A stretch of DNA of 64,000 nt from Roridomyces roridus (taxonomy: Eukaryota; Basidiomycota; Agaricomycetes; Agaricales; Mycenaceae). Made by a program: the position numbers and the translations under genes. The DNA is taken from contig JARKIF010000003.1 in assembly GCA_029378245.1 (NCBI GenBank), forward strand, positions 2,480,001 through 2,544,000, given 5' to 3'. Below are positions 22,501-33,290 of the stretch, in pieces. Position 1 is the stretch's first letter, and each line of letters begins with the position of its first letter. Below the pieces are notes generated by a model that saw only the letters and a list, made by a program, of their open reading frames with translations, did not search any database and was not told the DNA's origin.

Positions 22501-24485
22501 AAGACTCCATGATGAGTGCAGGTGAAGCTCTGGATATAATAGACCGGGTGGATGGTGCTAGCAATGTTGCGAACACAGCAGAGGCAACCACAGATGCCTA
22601 CGAACAAGACGATGAAAGCGCCCGGGAAGGCCAGCGTGCTCTTGGTCCCCGTGTGATCGAAACCTGGGCGCTTGCTATTCGCAGCCGTGTCTTGAAGGAT
22701 GTCTTTCATGTCTTCCACATGATTTACATTTCTCGGACGCACGGCTTACGTCTGTCGTTCTCCAGAGCACTTCGAGATGCATTCCTCATCCCTCATCCAT
22801 CCGACAAAGCCTTGATCTCAACCTACCTGACATCGAAGGGTGTTACATGGGATGACATGCTTCGCTTCCATCCCAGGTGGCTCTGGTGTCGTTGCCGACG
22901 CACCATTCCTCCTGCCGAAGTGTTGTATCCTGCTGTTCACGAAGTATTCACGGTCTATGGGCCACTCAAGGATGCAATAACTGGCCTGCCTCTATTCAAT
23001 AGCGCAGCATGGAAAATTGCAAAAAACATTCTCGAACTTGTCAAGAATGGGTTTGTATCTGATCCTCCCGGGGTCGAGCTATACTACTGTCTGGGTTTCG
23101 ACAAAAAGGCTGGGAACCTGCCTTTATACCGTTGTGTCCGCGGTACAAACTATGTTGAAGGTGGTGTACATACCCACCTACTTGCAAAACTCCCATCTCG
23201 AGGCGCCTCGGTTCGCCATATGGTTGCATGTCTCCTAGATTTCGTTTTGCGCCACAACCTCCGTGTAAGTTTTTGGCACTACTCTACTTGCCAGCTTCCG
23301 AATTAATTTCATTGCAGGTTGGGCATTTCAATTCAACTGGCAAAAAATATGCCGGACACGACTCAATCTGGCTCTTGAACGAGATTCAAGAGCTGGAGAT
23401 TACTCTCGGCGAGCACTATGGAACGACCCCGACGCCACTTTCTTGGGTCAATGGGAACCTCTACAAAAAAAAACAGAGCAGAGTATCGGTATCATTCAAC
23501 TTCCCAAGGCTGTCTGCGAAAAGGTTTCAATTCAACCGTTCGATAACAAGCTCGACTCGGATCAGAAGCAGGCATACCTTGCGAGAATGCAGGGTACACG
23601 GATGCCTGTTCTCCCCATTCATACGATCGAGGAAAAGAAATTTTTCAATGACTGTATGCAAAGAAATCCCTCTTTCCGCAATTGCCATACCACGATTTCC
23701 CTCGAGGCAACAAAGATATGGAATCGGAAGGCCGAGGAATCCCCAAACATTTTTTATAAGGTTTGCGACCGGTTATGTGTGCTGAGAGTGCACCTATTAA
23801 TCTTCGAATGTCAGCTCGAAGAACAACTTACTGCCTATCTCGGTGGTGGATACAAGGATTCGGCCAATATAAGGATGTCGTGTGCGCAAGCCAAAGGTCA
23901 GCTCGAACCCTTGGTCACCAACCTACAACACACGCGCCGTACTGAAGGGATTGTGCATACACAATCCGGTTCCCGGATCCCCCACCACGTGGTTGAGGGC
24001 TTTACGGCCATGGATTTCACCTCTGATGGCCCAAGGTACGTATTCAGACATCTCGAGTCACTGGATCACTCTTGACGCCTTCAAGTTCGAGTTGTCCCTC
24101 CAACCAGAGTGCAAATGCCCAGCAACTTGCAACAACCAACAATATACCTGTTTCAGCTGCACAGGCAACGATAACAGGCAGCTTGAGGCGAGTGGCCGAG
24201 AGTCAAGTGGAGTCAGCACCAGCTGCGCAGCGCCAGGAAAGATCTTGTATACGGTGTGGTGGTTCGGAATGTTCTGGGCGCAGGTACTGGTACGAATGCA
24301 AGCATAAATGCCGAGATTGCGGAGAGTCCACGGTCTTGAAGTGCGCCGGCCGCTCGTCGAAGAATCCGACCCGCGTACGATGTATCCTCGCAAAGGATGT
24401 ACCCGGTCTCACTCAAGCAGCAAAGAAGTCTCTGGGCCTCCTCAATAGTGCAGGGCAAAGTACTTTGTCATTCGTTAGTAACTAG
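19570..24485 (+). CDS. DDE transposase with inserted DEDD 3'-5' exonuclease domain (right copy, open)
   Basis: Proposed exons: 19570-19788, 19854-21086, 21137-21649, 21702-23262, 23318-24035, 24086-24485 (4644 nt, 1547 residues, every join in frame). Seen in order: AT-hook RGRPPKD near residue 33 and a basic patch near 51-57; conserved block from about 222 with CPNC (299-302) and CQGGC (335-339), zinc-ribbon-like; IDHSHK with Asp480; YTDN with Asp550; exonuclease motifs FDSEW (Asp621, Glu623), NGDL (Asp688) and YAALD (Tyr761, Asp765); an acidic low-complexity insert about 900-968; KDVFH 987-991; RGTNYVE with Glu1141; cysteine cluster 1469-1514. Inference: Asp480, Asp550 and Glu1141 form the transposase DDE triad and the RNase D/WRN-like exonuclease sits between the second Asp and Glu. 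The N-terminal block may be what is called DUF6729 (from memory). The exon 6 acceptor could be 6 nt later. Confidence 0.8.
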
Positions 24486-25894
24486 ATAGTTACAGAATTG
24501 TGTATATATCAAATTAAACGGCGCACGCGAGAAGACGTAACAGTCCACGGGATAGGATGATTGCGAGTGAGTAGGTGGGCAGACTTGGAATCACCGCGGG
24601 TTGTTGTATGATGAAATGAGCCGCCGACGCCGTGCGCGAGTTGGTACATGGGCAGCACCCGTTACCCAATGCCGAAGATGCCCAGGACACATACATGCCG
24701 CCGCCTCCACGGAATCAAGGTCTAGAGCGTTCTGACAGCGACGTGAGCGAAGGAGTGGGCAGTGAAACATAAGCCCCGGCTATGTACAGCACTTTCGTGT
24801 CGACCGTGTGTGTGGGTGAATGTATTTGGCTGAAGCGCGGGCGGTGAAGCAGCGGCAGCGACGATAGGGAGATCAGAGAACACCGGAGACGAGGGGAGGG
24901 TGGGATGGACCCCGCTCGCAGTGGTCAGAGGAAGGAGGCGGCGTAAGTACGTGTCGGTGGTAGTAAGACCCATGCCGACGGCGTGAGATCGACAACGTCA
25001 CGGACCCACGGTGAGGCGCAGGCGGGAGACGACAGCAAACAAGCAGAGGTAGACATTGGAGGGTAGTTGTAGCCATTAAGCTGGGGACGTAGCCCACCCG
25101 ATGCCACTTTGGACACCAAAATGAAGCGGGTATACATACGCTGCAAGACATGGGCAACGCCAACGACAGATGGCCGCACTCCCCGCAGCCGGAGGTCGAC
25201 AGGGTGAGCGCTAGCACAACGCGACCACACCGCGTTGCATCTGTTCGGCATATCATGCTGGCGTCGTGTCATCCTGCCCACTGATCTGTAGTGGAATTTT
25301 GCCGTTGTAACCCATTGTCTAGTGAGTCTGCAGGTTACAGGAAGAGTGTATAAGTGAAGGAATGAAGTGTAGAGACGTATTGGAACGCACCTTGAGGCAA
25401 AGACCTCGTCAAATTCACCCCGTCCCACAAGTCCAGTCCAGCCAAGAGGGGTTGATTCTTGAGATGAAAAGACGCGCGGATGCGCCGTATTTGAGATGGA
25501 GCGTGCTCAAGTCGCGAGAGGTGGTAGCAGATGAGAGAAGAGTGAGTTTCGATGGCTTGGTGGCATCAAGATGTCTGCCGGCCGCTGGAATCTCCTTTTC
25601 GAGCGCTCCACTATCTGCATCAGCACGAGACACGCTCGGATATCACGCCAAATACTACTTGAAACGGCAATCTCTCACGATTTTCAGCCGCTCGAATCAA
25701 CTCAGCGAAAAATGGGATTTTGAGACGCAAATGGGCCGGTTTTTTTGTGCTTCTCATCGAGCAGATGCAGGACATGTGCCCCTTCAAGGTCCGACTGGAT
25801 TTCGGGGAGGTCTCTCTCTTTCTTCTCTCTTTTTTCCTTTTTTGGTAATTCTTTTATTTCCCCTTTCGTGTACCCACAGCACCAGTATCGAGCC
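24486..25894. other. Right arm, 1.4 kb between transposase gene and outer TIR; no gene assigned
   Basis: Mirror of 12732-14140. ORFs at 24925-25428 (minus) and 25362-25943 (plus) carry no motif I recognise, and the second runs out of the element into flanking DNA, so it is not a conserved element gene as it stands. Confidence 0.4.
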
Positions 25895-25902
25895 CAGGTC
25901 GA
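25895..25902. repeat. Right 8-bp target duplication of the palindromic transposon
   Basis: CAGGTCGA directly after ..CCAGTATCGAGCC; matches 12724-12731. Confidence 0.85.
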
Positions 25903-26732
25903 GGTCGGGCATCATGAGGATTATCGGCAAGCACGGCCAATGATTCGGAGAACGCCAGTAAATTCAGATATAAAATGTGCAACAGCCGATGTACTACGTC
26001 TGCGTTGGTTCAACGATACTGGGGAGTCGGTTCATAGATTCAGGTCAAATGGAAAGGATGATAACAGAAACAAAGAACCTGTTCCAGCTCCCGACGAAGT
26101 CGTTCAAGCTCCCCTTGAAACTGCTCGCTCTTGGCGGCTTCCTCGAGGTGCTGTATTTGGGCCAGGTCGCGAGCTGTAACGGCCGCCTGCAGCTGAGCCT
26201 GAATTCGAATCGGGATGTGCGCAATGAGTATCTGCGGACACCGCACTCATGATGAGTCAAGGCACACCTCGGTCGCGCGCCGTTCCGCCTCGATAGCGTT
26301 CAGTGCCTAAGAATTCGAAAAATTAGTTGGCATTTGTCCTATAGAATTACACAGGTCGGGCTCACTTGCTGCTGTACGTCGACCGTCGAGTTGCGTTCCA
26401 AAACCATGGCTCTAAGCTGCTGGATGCTGTCCCAAGCATGCTGTGACCATTCTCGGAGAATCTGCACCGACGAAGACAGTTGTATGACCTGTATTCAGGG
26501 TACGGAAACATGATTCATACCCTAAGTTTTTCTCCATCGGCTTGAGCAGTCTGTAGTTCAGGTCGCACCATGAAATCGGACGAAACTGAACGCGAGTGAT
26601 ACATACCTCCAATTGCTGCCACAAATACGACTCCCGTCGTTGAACCTCTTCAAAAACGTTGTCGACCGCGGCGTGGAACGTTTGGGACCGCCCGGTCAAG
26701 TTGGAGACAAGTTCGTTAGGGTTGACGCTCAT
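25903..26732 (-). pseudogene. Coiled-coil gene C, 5' part, interrupted by the transposon palindrome
   Basis: The start at 26732 gives MSVNPNELVSNLTG; exon 1 ends WQQLE followed by a GTATGT donor, like gene A. Further short exons read as coiled coil: QADGEKL, VIQLSSSVQILREWSQ, AMVLERNSTVDVQQQ, ALNAIEAERRA, and QLQAAVTARDLAQ to ERLRRELEQ (about 26065-26200). The gene runs up to the palindrome at 25902; a 3' piece remains at 12615-12731. If the 13-kb insert is removed at one copy of the target repeat, a frame can be followed across the junction. It presumably makes only a truncated product now. Confidence 0.5.
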
Positions 26733-26780
26733 GTTCAGAGAACAGGCTTTGGAACACGGTCTACCTTGGAGACCAGCTGG

Positions 26781-26791
26781 GTCTTTTATAT
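26781..26791 (-). promoter_or_regulatory. TATA-like box of gene C
   Basis: ATATAAAAGAC on the minus strand about 50 nt upstream of the start at 26732, followed by CCCAGCTGGTCT. The same layout precedes gene A. Confidence 0.5.
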
Positions 26792-26985
26792 GATTCGCCT
26801 CACGGCGGGTCCGCTTCGGCGAGTTCATTCGTCCATATTCACTCCAGATAGCTGATCGGCCCTCGAGCAGTCGATGAGATGCAAAGGAAAAACTGATTGG
26901 ATCTCATTCAAGCTCTGGATGTTGCAGGAGGCGTGAGAAGATCTGGACACTCGTCTGGCTCGCCGACGTGAGGTGGTGGCTGGTG

Positions 26986-27468
26986 GTGGGAATCAAGATT
27001 TTTCTTCATTCAAGAGACCGAGCCTGGGCCCTGGGCCGATCGGGAGGTGGAAATTGATTGGCCCGCAGTCACGGTGGATTTCAAAGTTCAAGACGGTGGG
27101 ACGGTTGCTCCAGATCGTGATAAGACCGCTCGAGAAGGTCCTGATAAGGCTGCCCGAGACAGTGGAAGGAAGCGTGGAAAGATCAGGGCGCCCACTAAAC
27201 ACCCACTGTCCCGAAGGGGTTTTTTTTTTCATGTGGCTCTGGTTCTGGTCTTTTGAACCAGAAATCCAATTTCGGATGAACTGCGGAGGACAAGTAAATG
27301 TGACGGTGGTACAAAAAAAACGTGGAAAGGACCTTGCAAGGACACGCAGCACAGACGCCTGCGAAGGGACGCGCCGAACAGATACGTCTATCATACGTGC
27401 AACAAGCACGGTGCTCGGGTTGTTTCAGATCATCGTTGCGCTCTTAGGAGTCAAATCTACGATTCGTG
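26986..27468. repeat. Diverged 480-bp repeat, copy 1 of 3
   Basis: The unit starts GTG(A/G)GAATCAAG, contains ACCGAGCCTGGGCCCTG, GGAGGTGGAAAT, GGCGTGGAAAGATCAGGGCGCCCAC and a T-run, and ends with CTACGATTC(A/G)TG. Long ORFs across it are frame chance; no protein family recognised. Confidence 0.65.
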
Positions 27469-27909
27469 GTGAGAATCAAGATTCTTTTCATGAAAGAGAC
27501 CGAGCCTGGGCCCTGAGAGAAGTGAGCCGATCGGGAGGTGGAAATCGGTTGGCCCTCGGTCACGCTGGCTTTCGAAATTCAGGGCATTGGGAAAGTCGCT
27601 CAAGATCCGTGTCAAGGCCGCTTGTGAAGATCCTGATAAGGTAGGAGGGAGGCGTGGAAAGATCAGGGCGCCCACCAAGCACCCACTGCCCCCAATGCAA
27701 ACGAGGCAGCGGTTTTTTTGTCGTCTTTTGAGATATGGACAGCGGGGGACCTGTAAATGTTTGTTATGCCAAGAAGTGGAAAGGACCTCGCGGGGTCGCG
27801 CATGTAAAAGGACCCACAGGACAGATCTAGAGGCGCGTGAAGGGACGCGTCGAGCACGTGCAACAAGAACTTTTTATTGCGCTCCCAGAGTCCAAATCTA
27901 CGATTCATG
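27469..27909. repeat. Diverged 480-bp repeat, copy 2 of 3
   Basis: Directly adjoins copy 1 and keeps the same ordered landmarks with small deletions, so copies 1 and 2 are in tandem. The start of a further unit is visible at 27910. Confidence 0.65.
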
Positions 27910-28119
27910 GTGAGAATCAAGATTCTCCAGAAAACGACACGTGTAACTCATCTCTCTCAGCTCTTGCGTCTTGATCTGGCAATAGGGTTAGCGCTCGAGC
28001 CTCGATGTCATATCCTCAGTATTTGAGAAACTTGAAAGACTCACCTCGTTGGTCTTTCGAATCAGCAACCTCCTGCGCAGCACTTGGCGAATGAGCTTCC
28101 CGGCGCCCGCCTGGAGGTG

Positions 28120-28578
28120 GTGAGAATTCAAGAAAGAAAGATACCGAGCCTGGGCCCTGGGAGAAGTGAGCCAATCGGGAGGTGGAAATCGATTGGCCCG
28201 CAGTCACGCTGGATTTCAAAGTCCAAGACAGTGGAAAGGTTGCTCAAGATCGTGTGGGCCGCTCAACAAAATCGCGATAAGACTGCCCGAGACAGTGGAA
28301 GGAAGCGTGGAAAGATCAGGGCGCCCACCAGGCGCCCACTGTCGGCAGAGATTTTTTTTTTGGACTCTGGATTCTCGTCTTTTGAAACACGAAATTCAAT
28401 GTCGGATAAACGAGGAGGAGCTGCAAATGTTACGGTATGAGAGAAACTTAAAACTAGGGTGACGCGCCAGACGGTCGCATGGGAAGGACGCGTCTGTCCG
28501 GCGCGTGGGAAGGGACGGGCTGAACAGACACGTGCGACAAGGACTTTGTTTCGGATCTTACAAATCCACGATTCATGG
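28120..28578. repeat. Diverged 480-bp repeat, copy 3 of 3
   Basis: Same landmarks as copies 1 and 2, closest to copy 1 (shared GACTGCCCGAGACAGTGG-like block). It ends about 60 bp before the 3' end of gene D. Sequence after the unit (AAACGACAC) also follows copy 2, so the repeat boundary is wider than the unit given. Confidence 0.65.
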
Positions 28579-28637
28579 TGAAAAATCAATATTATCCAAG
28601 AAACGACACATACATGTACAGCAAATACAATCAGGAT

Positions 28638-31600
28638 TCAAGCAAACCTCGACAGCTTGACCTCGCGCTCACCTCTCATCTCCTCCTCCGACTCGGCCTT
28701 CCTCTTCAAACCCTGCTCCGGATGCTGCTCGAACGACCCGGAGTTGGTAAACCGCTCTCGCAACATCCGATATACATCCTGGTCAAACCCCACGCACTGC
28801 ATCCCAAAACACTCCGTCCCAACCCGACCACCAGGCAACAAGTGGCTCGAAGCCCTCACCTCATCCTCGGTCATCCCCATCTGATTGTGTATCGCATAAT
28901 TGGACTGGACGATCTCAGCGACCCGTAGAGCACGTATGTAAACGAGTAAAGACGCACCACATCACTGGGAATGCCCCCACTCGGCGGGTGCACAGCCCGC
29001 AAGCTGTGCACCACATACGTGCCGACGTAGTACACGAATTCACCCTTGTTCGCAAAAAAATTGACCCGGTCACTATTTTTACCGCAGTACCTGGTCATGG
29101 CATGATTCTCAACGTATCGGTTGGTCTGCCGCGAGAAGATATGGGTCGGCTCGACAACGATTGCGTGGATCCGGCTTTGATTGCACCACAGCGTCCGTTT
29201 AGGACAATGCAGTATGTCCCTGCGGATTATCAGAGATCAACGACCCTCCGATGTAGTCAAAATGACAAACCGGCGTGTCACAGGGTTCGGATAGGATATA
29301 CTGAATACGTCGTAGCCATCGAGAATTTTGGCGACGGGTTGCAACACTGAATCGTGATCAGTGAACTTGGGGCGGCAAAGCCTCAAGGGTTGTGGTAGCG
29401 CGCTCATGTACGCCAGATACTGCGAGCGTTCCGTCTTCTTGTCCTGAGCCGCCAGGGTCTTGCTCTTATAATTAGCCGCCAACGACGCCCATGTCACCGG
29501 GACCGTGGGTTTGTCGCACGCCGGCGGGCTGTGAGCGGTAAATACCCTCGACTGGATGGGAGGCGTCGGTGGAGGAGTCTGCTGCGTCGTAACTGGACTT
29601 GGCTGTTCCTGCCGCTGTAAAGCCTAAAAAGAACAAATCAGTACATGACCAGCTCGTGCGTGAACAAGGCCTACTTCTTTCAACTCGGCACACTCCGTGT
29701 TTCGCGTATTGTACATATCCCCCAGCTGGAGAAGCGCCTGAAAACGATATGACTCAACAGACAAGGACATGAAAACTGAAGATCGTACTGAATTCCTGAA
29801 CGCAGCCTCTGCCTTCTGTTTCTCGTTCTGGAAATCAAGGGCGTTACACTCGGCGTCATATCCAATATGAGAAAGACGCACCTCGGCCTGCAACGTAGCC
29901 ACATGTTCTTTCAAATCAGCAACGGTCTGAACATCATCAGCGTTTCCGCACAACATCTTTCGACCAGACGAACCTTGAGAAGCTCGTCGATCCGATTTTG
30001 CTGCGTCTGGACCTTGGAATAAAGCCCGGCGCTCTCTTTGACAGCAGCCTCGTTAATCCCAAACGCCTGTGGTGAATCAACTCCCACGTCTACAACGCGG
30101 CAATACGACGACATACCTCCTGCAGCCCCTTGATCAATTCTTCATTCTTCTGCATCAGCCTCTGCAGCTCCTGCTCCGCGCCCGGGGCGACTTGGCCAAT
30201 GTCCCTCCGCTGTGGTTTCGGTAAGTCACTCTGCATCCAAGGGCAGAGTCTAGAGGGACGCACCTCAGCTTCCAAAACCTCGTTCCGCTCTCGCAGTCTG
30301 CTCTTCTCCTCAATGAGTCGGGTATTCTCCGACCGCAGATGCGTGTTCCCATCCCGCACGAGTTTGAGCTCAGACTGCCGGGTCTGCAGCTGTGACGCGG
30401 TCTGCTTGAGCTCGGTCGCCTTCCCCCGAAGCTTCGACTGCGCGTCCTTTGATTGGAGTTAGTCATGGGCGTGGACAAAGAACACGATATGCACCTCGAC
30501 CTCCGACTTGAGCCGCACCTCGTTCGCATGCGAGGCGGCTCTCTGCATCTCGGTGGTGTCGAGTTTCTATGCGAAAACGTGAGCCGATGACCAAGTGTGA
30601 GAGGACAAGACTCGCCGCACGCAATCGCCGAATCTTCGATTCCTTCTCGTCAACTCGGCCTGTGAGGTCGATGATTTCGATGTTGGCGGATTTCAAAGAC
30701 TAGGCACATGTCAGACATGGAGAGAGCGAGGGCTCGAGCGCACCTTTTCGATATCTTCCTTGGCCGACTCAATCGTCGACAGGGATGACTCCTTGGCCGA
30801 AACGTCCAGCTTGCTCGACTCGAGAGCCTGTATCTGGAGTAAGTCGATGGAAGAGTGAATGAAACGGTAAACCGACCTCGCGTAAAGAGGCCATGGCAGC
30901 GTCCCTCGCCTCGATTTGCTCTGTCAGATCGCGAATCCTTGTCTCGGCAGTTTCGAGGGCCTAACGAATAGGATGAGCTTCGATGCTGGATCTACGCGCT
31001 GCCGACTGACTGCTGTCAAACGCTCCACTTCTGCGAAACGGGTGTGGTCGAGCTGCTGGGCTTCGCGGAGAGCCTGACAGGGTGGAGAGTGAGCGATAGG
31101 AGGGTAGGTCGACGGTGGTGACGCACCGTCTTGAGCTCTTGATTGGTACAAGCAAGGGCTGACAGTGCCTCGTCCTTGGCGCGGAGAGTCTGCGTACTGG
31201 AGTCGAGAGTCTGGGCGCCTCAGGGCCTGCGTGAACACTGGAGACAGCACCGACGACTCACCTTGCGCAATACCTCGCACTCGTCGCATATCTGATCTTC
31301 GTGGGATGCCTGAGAATGGTCAGTACTAAGAGCAAAAGATGGTATCCGGAAACACGCACCTGGGCCCCGTCCTTCAACCCATGCATCCTGGCTTCAAGAA
31401 GCCGTCGAGCCTCCTCAACTTGAGTCTCCCTCGTCCGAAGATCGATGAATCGCTGCTCGAGCGCCTACAAAGGCATAAGACAAAGGGGCACAAAGAGCGT
31501 CGAATCGTACCGCACGCAGCTCATCTCCACCCTCGCGTTCGCGGTCATACTTCTTCGTGATAGCCTCTACGTTCGTCTCGGCCTCGAGCAACGCCTGCGG

Positions 31601-31782
31601 GAGTGTACCATCATGATGAGGATGTGATTGACAATCTGCGACGCGAGACGCACGTCGTCCTGCTGCTGCAACTTGAGCTCCAATGCCCGAGCCTTGTCTT
31701 GGGCGGTGGTTAACGCGGTGGAGAGTAGCTTGATGACGTCCGGTAAGAGGTCGGGGTGGGAGTCGAGGACATTGATGCTCAT
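28638..31782 (-). CDS. Coiled-coil gene D with conserved C-terminal globular domain, paralogue of gene B
   Basis: Start at 31782 (MSINVLDSHPDLLPDVI). At least 15 short exons separated by about 50-nt introns were followed by eye: DD|ALLEAET, ELR|ALEQRF, LRK|TLDSSTQ, LKT|ALREAQQ, LRE|ALESSKL, IEK|SLKSANI and others, each about four heptads. A proline-rich linker (about 29480-29600) precedes the C-terminal domain at about 28638-29250 with HCPKRTLWC, TRYCGK, GTYVVHSLRAV, PGGRVGTECFGMQCVGF and a lysine-rich tail. A 53-nt intron (28905-28957) is needed to keep the domain in frame. Coil length suggests a dimeric scaffold; role unknown. The family C-terminus may be DUF6697 (memory, unverified). Confidence 0.7.
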
Positions 31783-31848
31783 GGTCACAAAGAGACCGCG
31801 TGGGCTGAGGTAATTAATCACGCCCCTAAGAGTCACGTTCAAGTCACG

Positions 31849-32551
31849 TTACACAAAGCGTAAGTATTCTACATTTTCAACCAAGCTGCTTGAATTCCGA
31901 CTCGTCAAGCAGTCATCTTCAGGCTGGGCAATCGCACACTCCGAATGATTCCGCTCCTCGGGCAACGCGTCAAGTTGCACTCTGGCCTGCCTCGTTCCGT
32001 CGAAAAAACTAATCAGCCGTGCATTCTCCTCACGCAACTTGCACCAAGCATGCGCACCTCATTAACGATCGACATGTGCTGTATCTCTGCCTGCAGACGC
32101 ATCCCGTCCATCGGGGAAGCAGAGGTATATCCGCTGGACGTGTGGAGTGAACGGAAGGAGATGAGGGATGTAACAGGTGAATGTGCTGAGATGGGCTATC
32201 TTGCTTGGGATGCGAGGCTGACTCGGAGCAGACGAGGCTGTCAGATATCAACGAGGAGGGTCGAATGGAGTTGGGTGTGCAGACAAGAGAGGCCAGATTC
32301 TTCTGGCGCACCACAAAGGCCACGAGATCGGCCAGCGTCGCATTGCTCCTCGACTTTACCGTCACATCCCTGAACTGGAGGTCAAGGGATGTGAGGAAGG
32401 CTGAGTAAACGGTGTCGGGGACGCCGCGCAGAGGTCCGATGGTGAAACAGGAACTCCCATTAGAGATTTGAGTGACGAGGGTGTAGTTCGACAGCAGACT
32501 CTGGACGTGAATCCCTCCGTGAAATCCGAGATGGTGGAGCCTCGGAGACAT
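31849..32551 (-). CDS. Gene E: hypothetical, related to gene C at its 3' end
   Basis: The terminal segment reads EENARLISFFDGTRQARV and stops at 31849; the same ARLISFFDG is found at the 3' fragment of gene C. Upstream, MRLQAEIQHMSIVNE at about 32070-32110 is coiled-coil-like, and an open stretch from 32551 (MSPRLHHLGFHGG) precedes it. I could not find clean splice sites joining the pieces, so this may be a decayed copy. Confidence 0.3.
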
Positions 32552-33290
32552 CTTTGACTATGCGCGCGTCCGCTGACCATTTGTGCCCAACCACTCCGCA
32601 AAGCACCCACCAAATAGATGATCAAAACGTTGATTGGTATACACACAAGACGTACCACAAGGTAGATGACCGCTTCGAAAACGACCATGAACTGCGATGC
32701 AACTGAAAGAGCAAAAAATCTGCGAGTGATAATTGTTGGAAGTGGAGGAATAGCCCATGCCGGAGGTGGTCGCGCGCAGGGCCGAGACACATCAATCGAG
32801 ACTCGAACCGCCCAAAATCGACAGTGTGTCCGTGGCGGTTTGCGGAAGACATGCGAGCAGATGGACAGCGGGCCAGTTTGTTATCATCCCCCAGATGAAA
32901 ATCTGCTCTATTCTGTCGTGGATCAAGAGGTCTGGAATGGGCGCCGTTGCGCCGAGGACGGGAGCCAGTCGTCGAAGCTCGTCAGATACTCGCGTGCCAA
33001 TTTTCTTCGAGTGTCCGAAGCACTCCAGCCGCTGGATTGGGCATATGTGGGCCACGAAAACGATGAAGTGTGATACTTGGTGGGGTTCTGGCCCGAGGGA
33101 GGAGGGAGGAAGTTGGGAGGAAGAGAAAGGCGTTGCGCCGTGGCGTGGTCTTCAAACAAGGCCAAATCCGATCAACGCGGACAAGTTGCCTGTTTGTGTA
33201 GCATCGCTTTCTTCTCGCATTTCCATCTTGGCTCGCGGTTCGTACTTTTTACTTGCTCTTCTCTCAACTCTGACCAGGTAATTGCCCCAG
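32552..33290. other. Spacer with minus-strand hydrophobic ORF; no confident gene
   Basis: On the minus strand a hydrophobic stretch (VIYLVVRLVCIPINVLIIYLV, about 32600-32700) suggests a membrane segment, with further open frames to 33165. No family or reliable exon chain recognised. It may be the upstream part of gene E. Confidence 0.3.

Larger units (their letters stand above)
12732..25894. mobile_element. 13.16-kb palindromic composite of two head-to-head exonuclease-transposase elements
   Basis: Arms 12732-19292 and 19333-25894 are reverse complements over about 6.56 kb. I found only two differences: T at 15381 versus G at 23244, and an A5 run at 14871-14875 versus T6 at 23750-23755. Each arm has imperfect TIRs: outer end GGCTCGATACTGGTGCTGTG, inner end GCTAGTTACTGATAGTGTG, 17 of 22 aligned positions identical. 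Both outer ends are the same end of the element, and the pair is flanked by CAGGTCGA. Known: 8-bp duplications occur in hAT and KDZ superfamilies. Inference: the inverted pair behaves as one integrated unit. It interrupts coiled-coil gene C. Confidence 0.85.

Noticed and set aside
12732..25894. Palindrome as an assembly or hairpin-read artefact
   Set aside because: The symmetry stops exactly at transposon termini with a target duplication on both sides, the centre is not symmetric, and the arms differ at two places. Not fully excluded without reads, but less likely.
26973..27644. 223-residue ORF over the 480-bp repeats
   Set aside because: The frame is not kept between the repeat copies and has no recognisable motif, so coding is unlikely.
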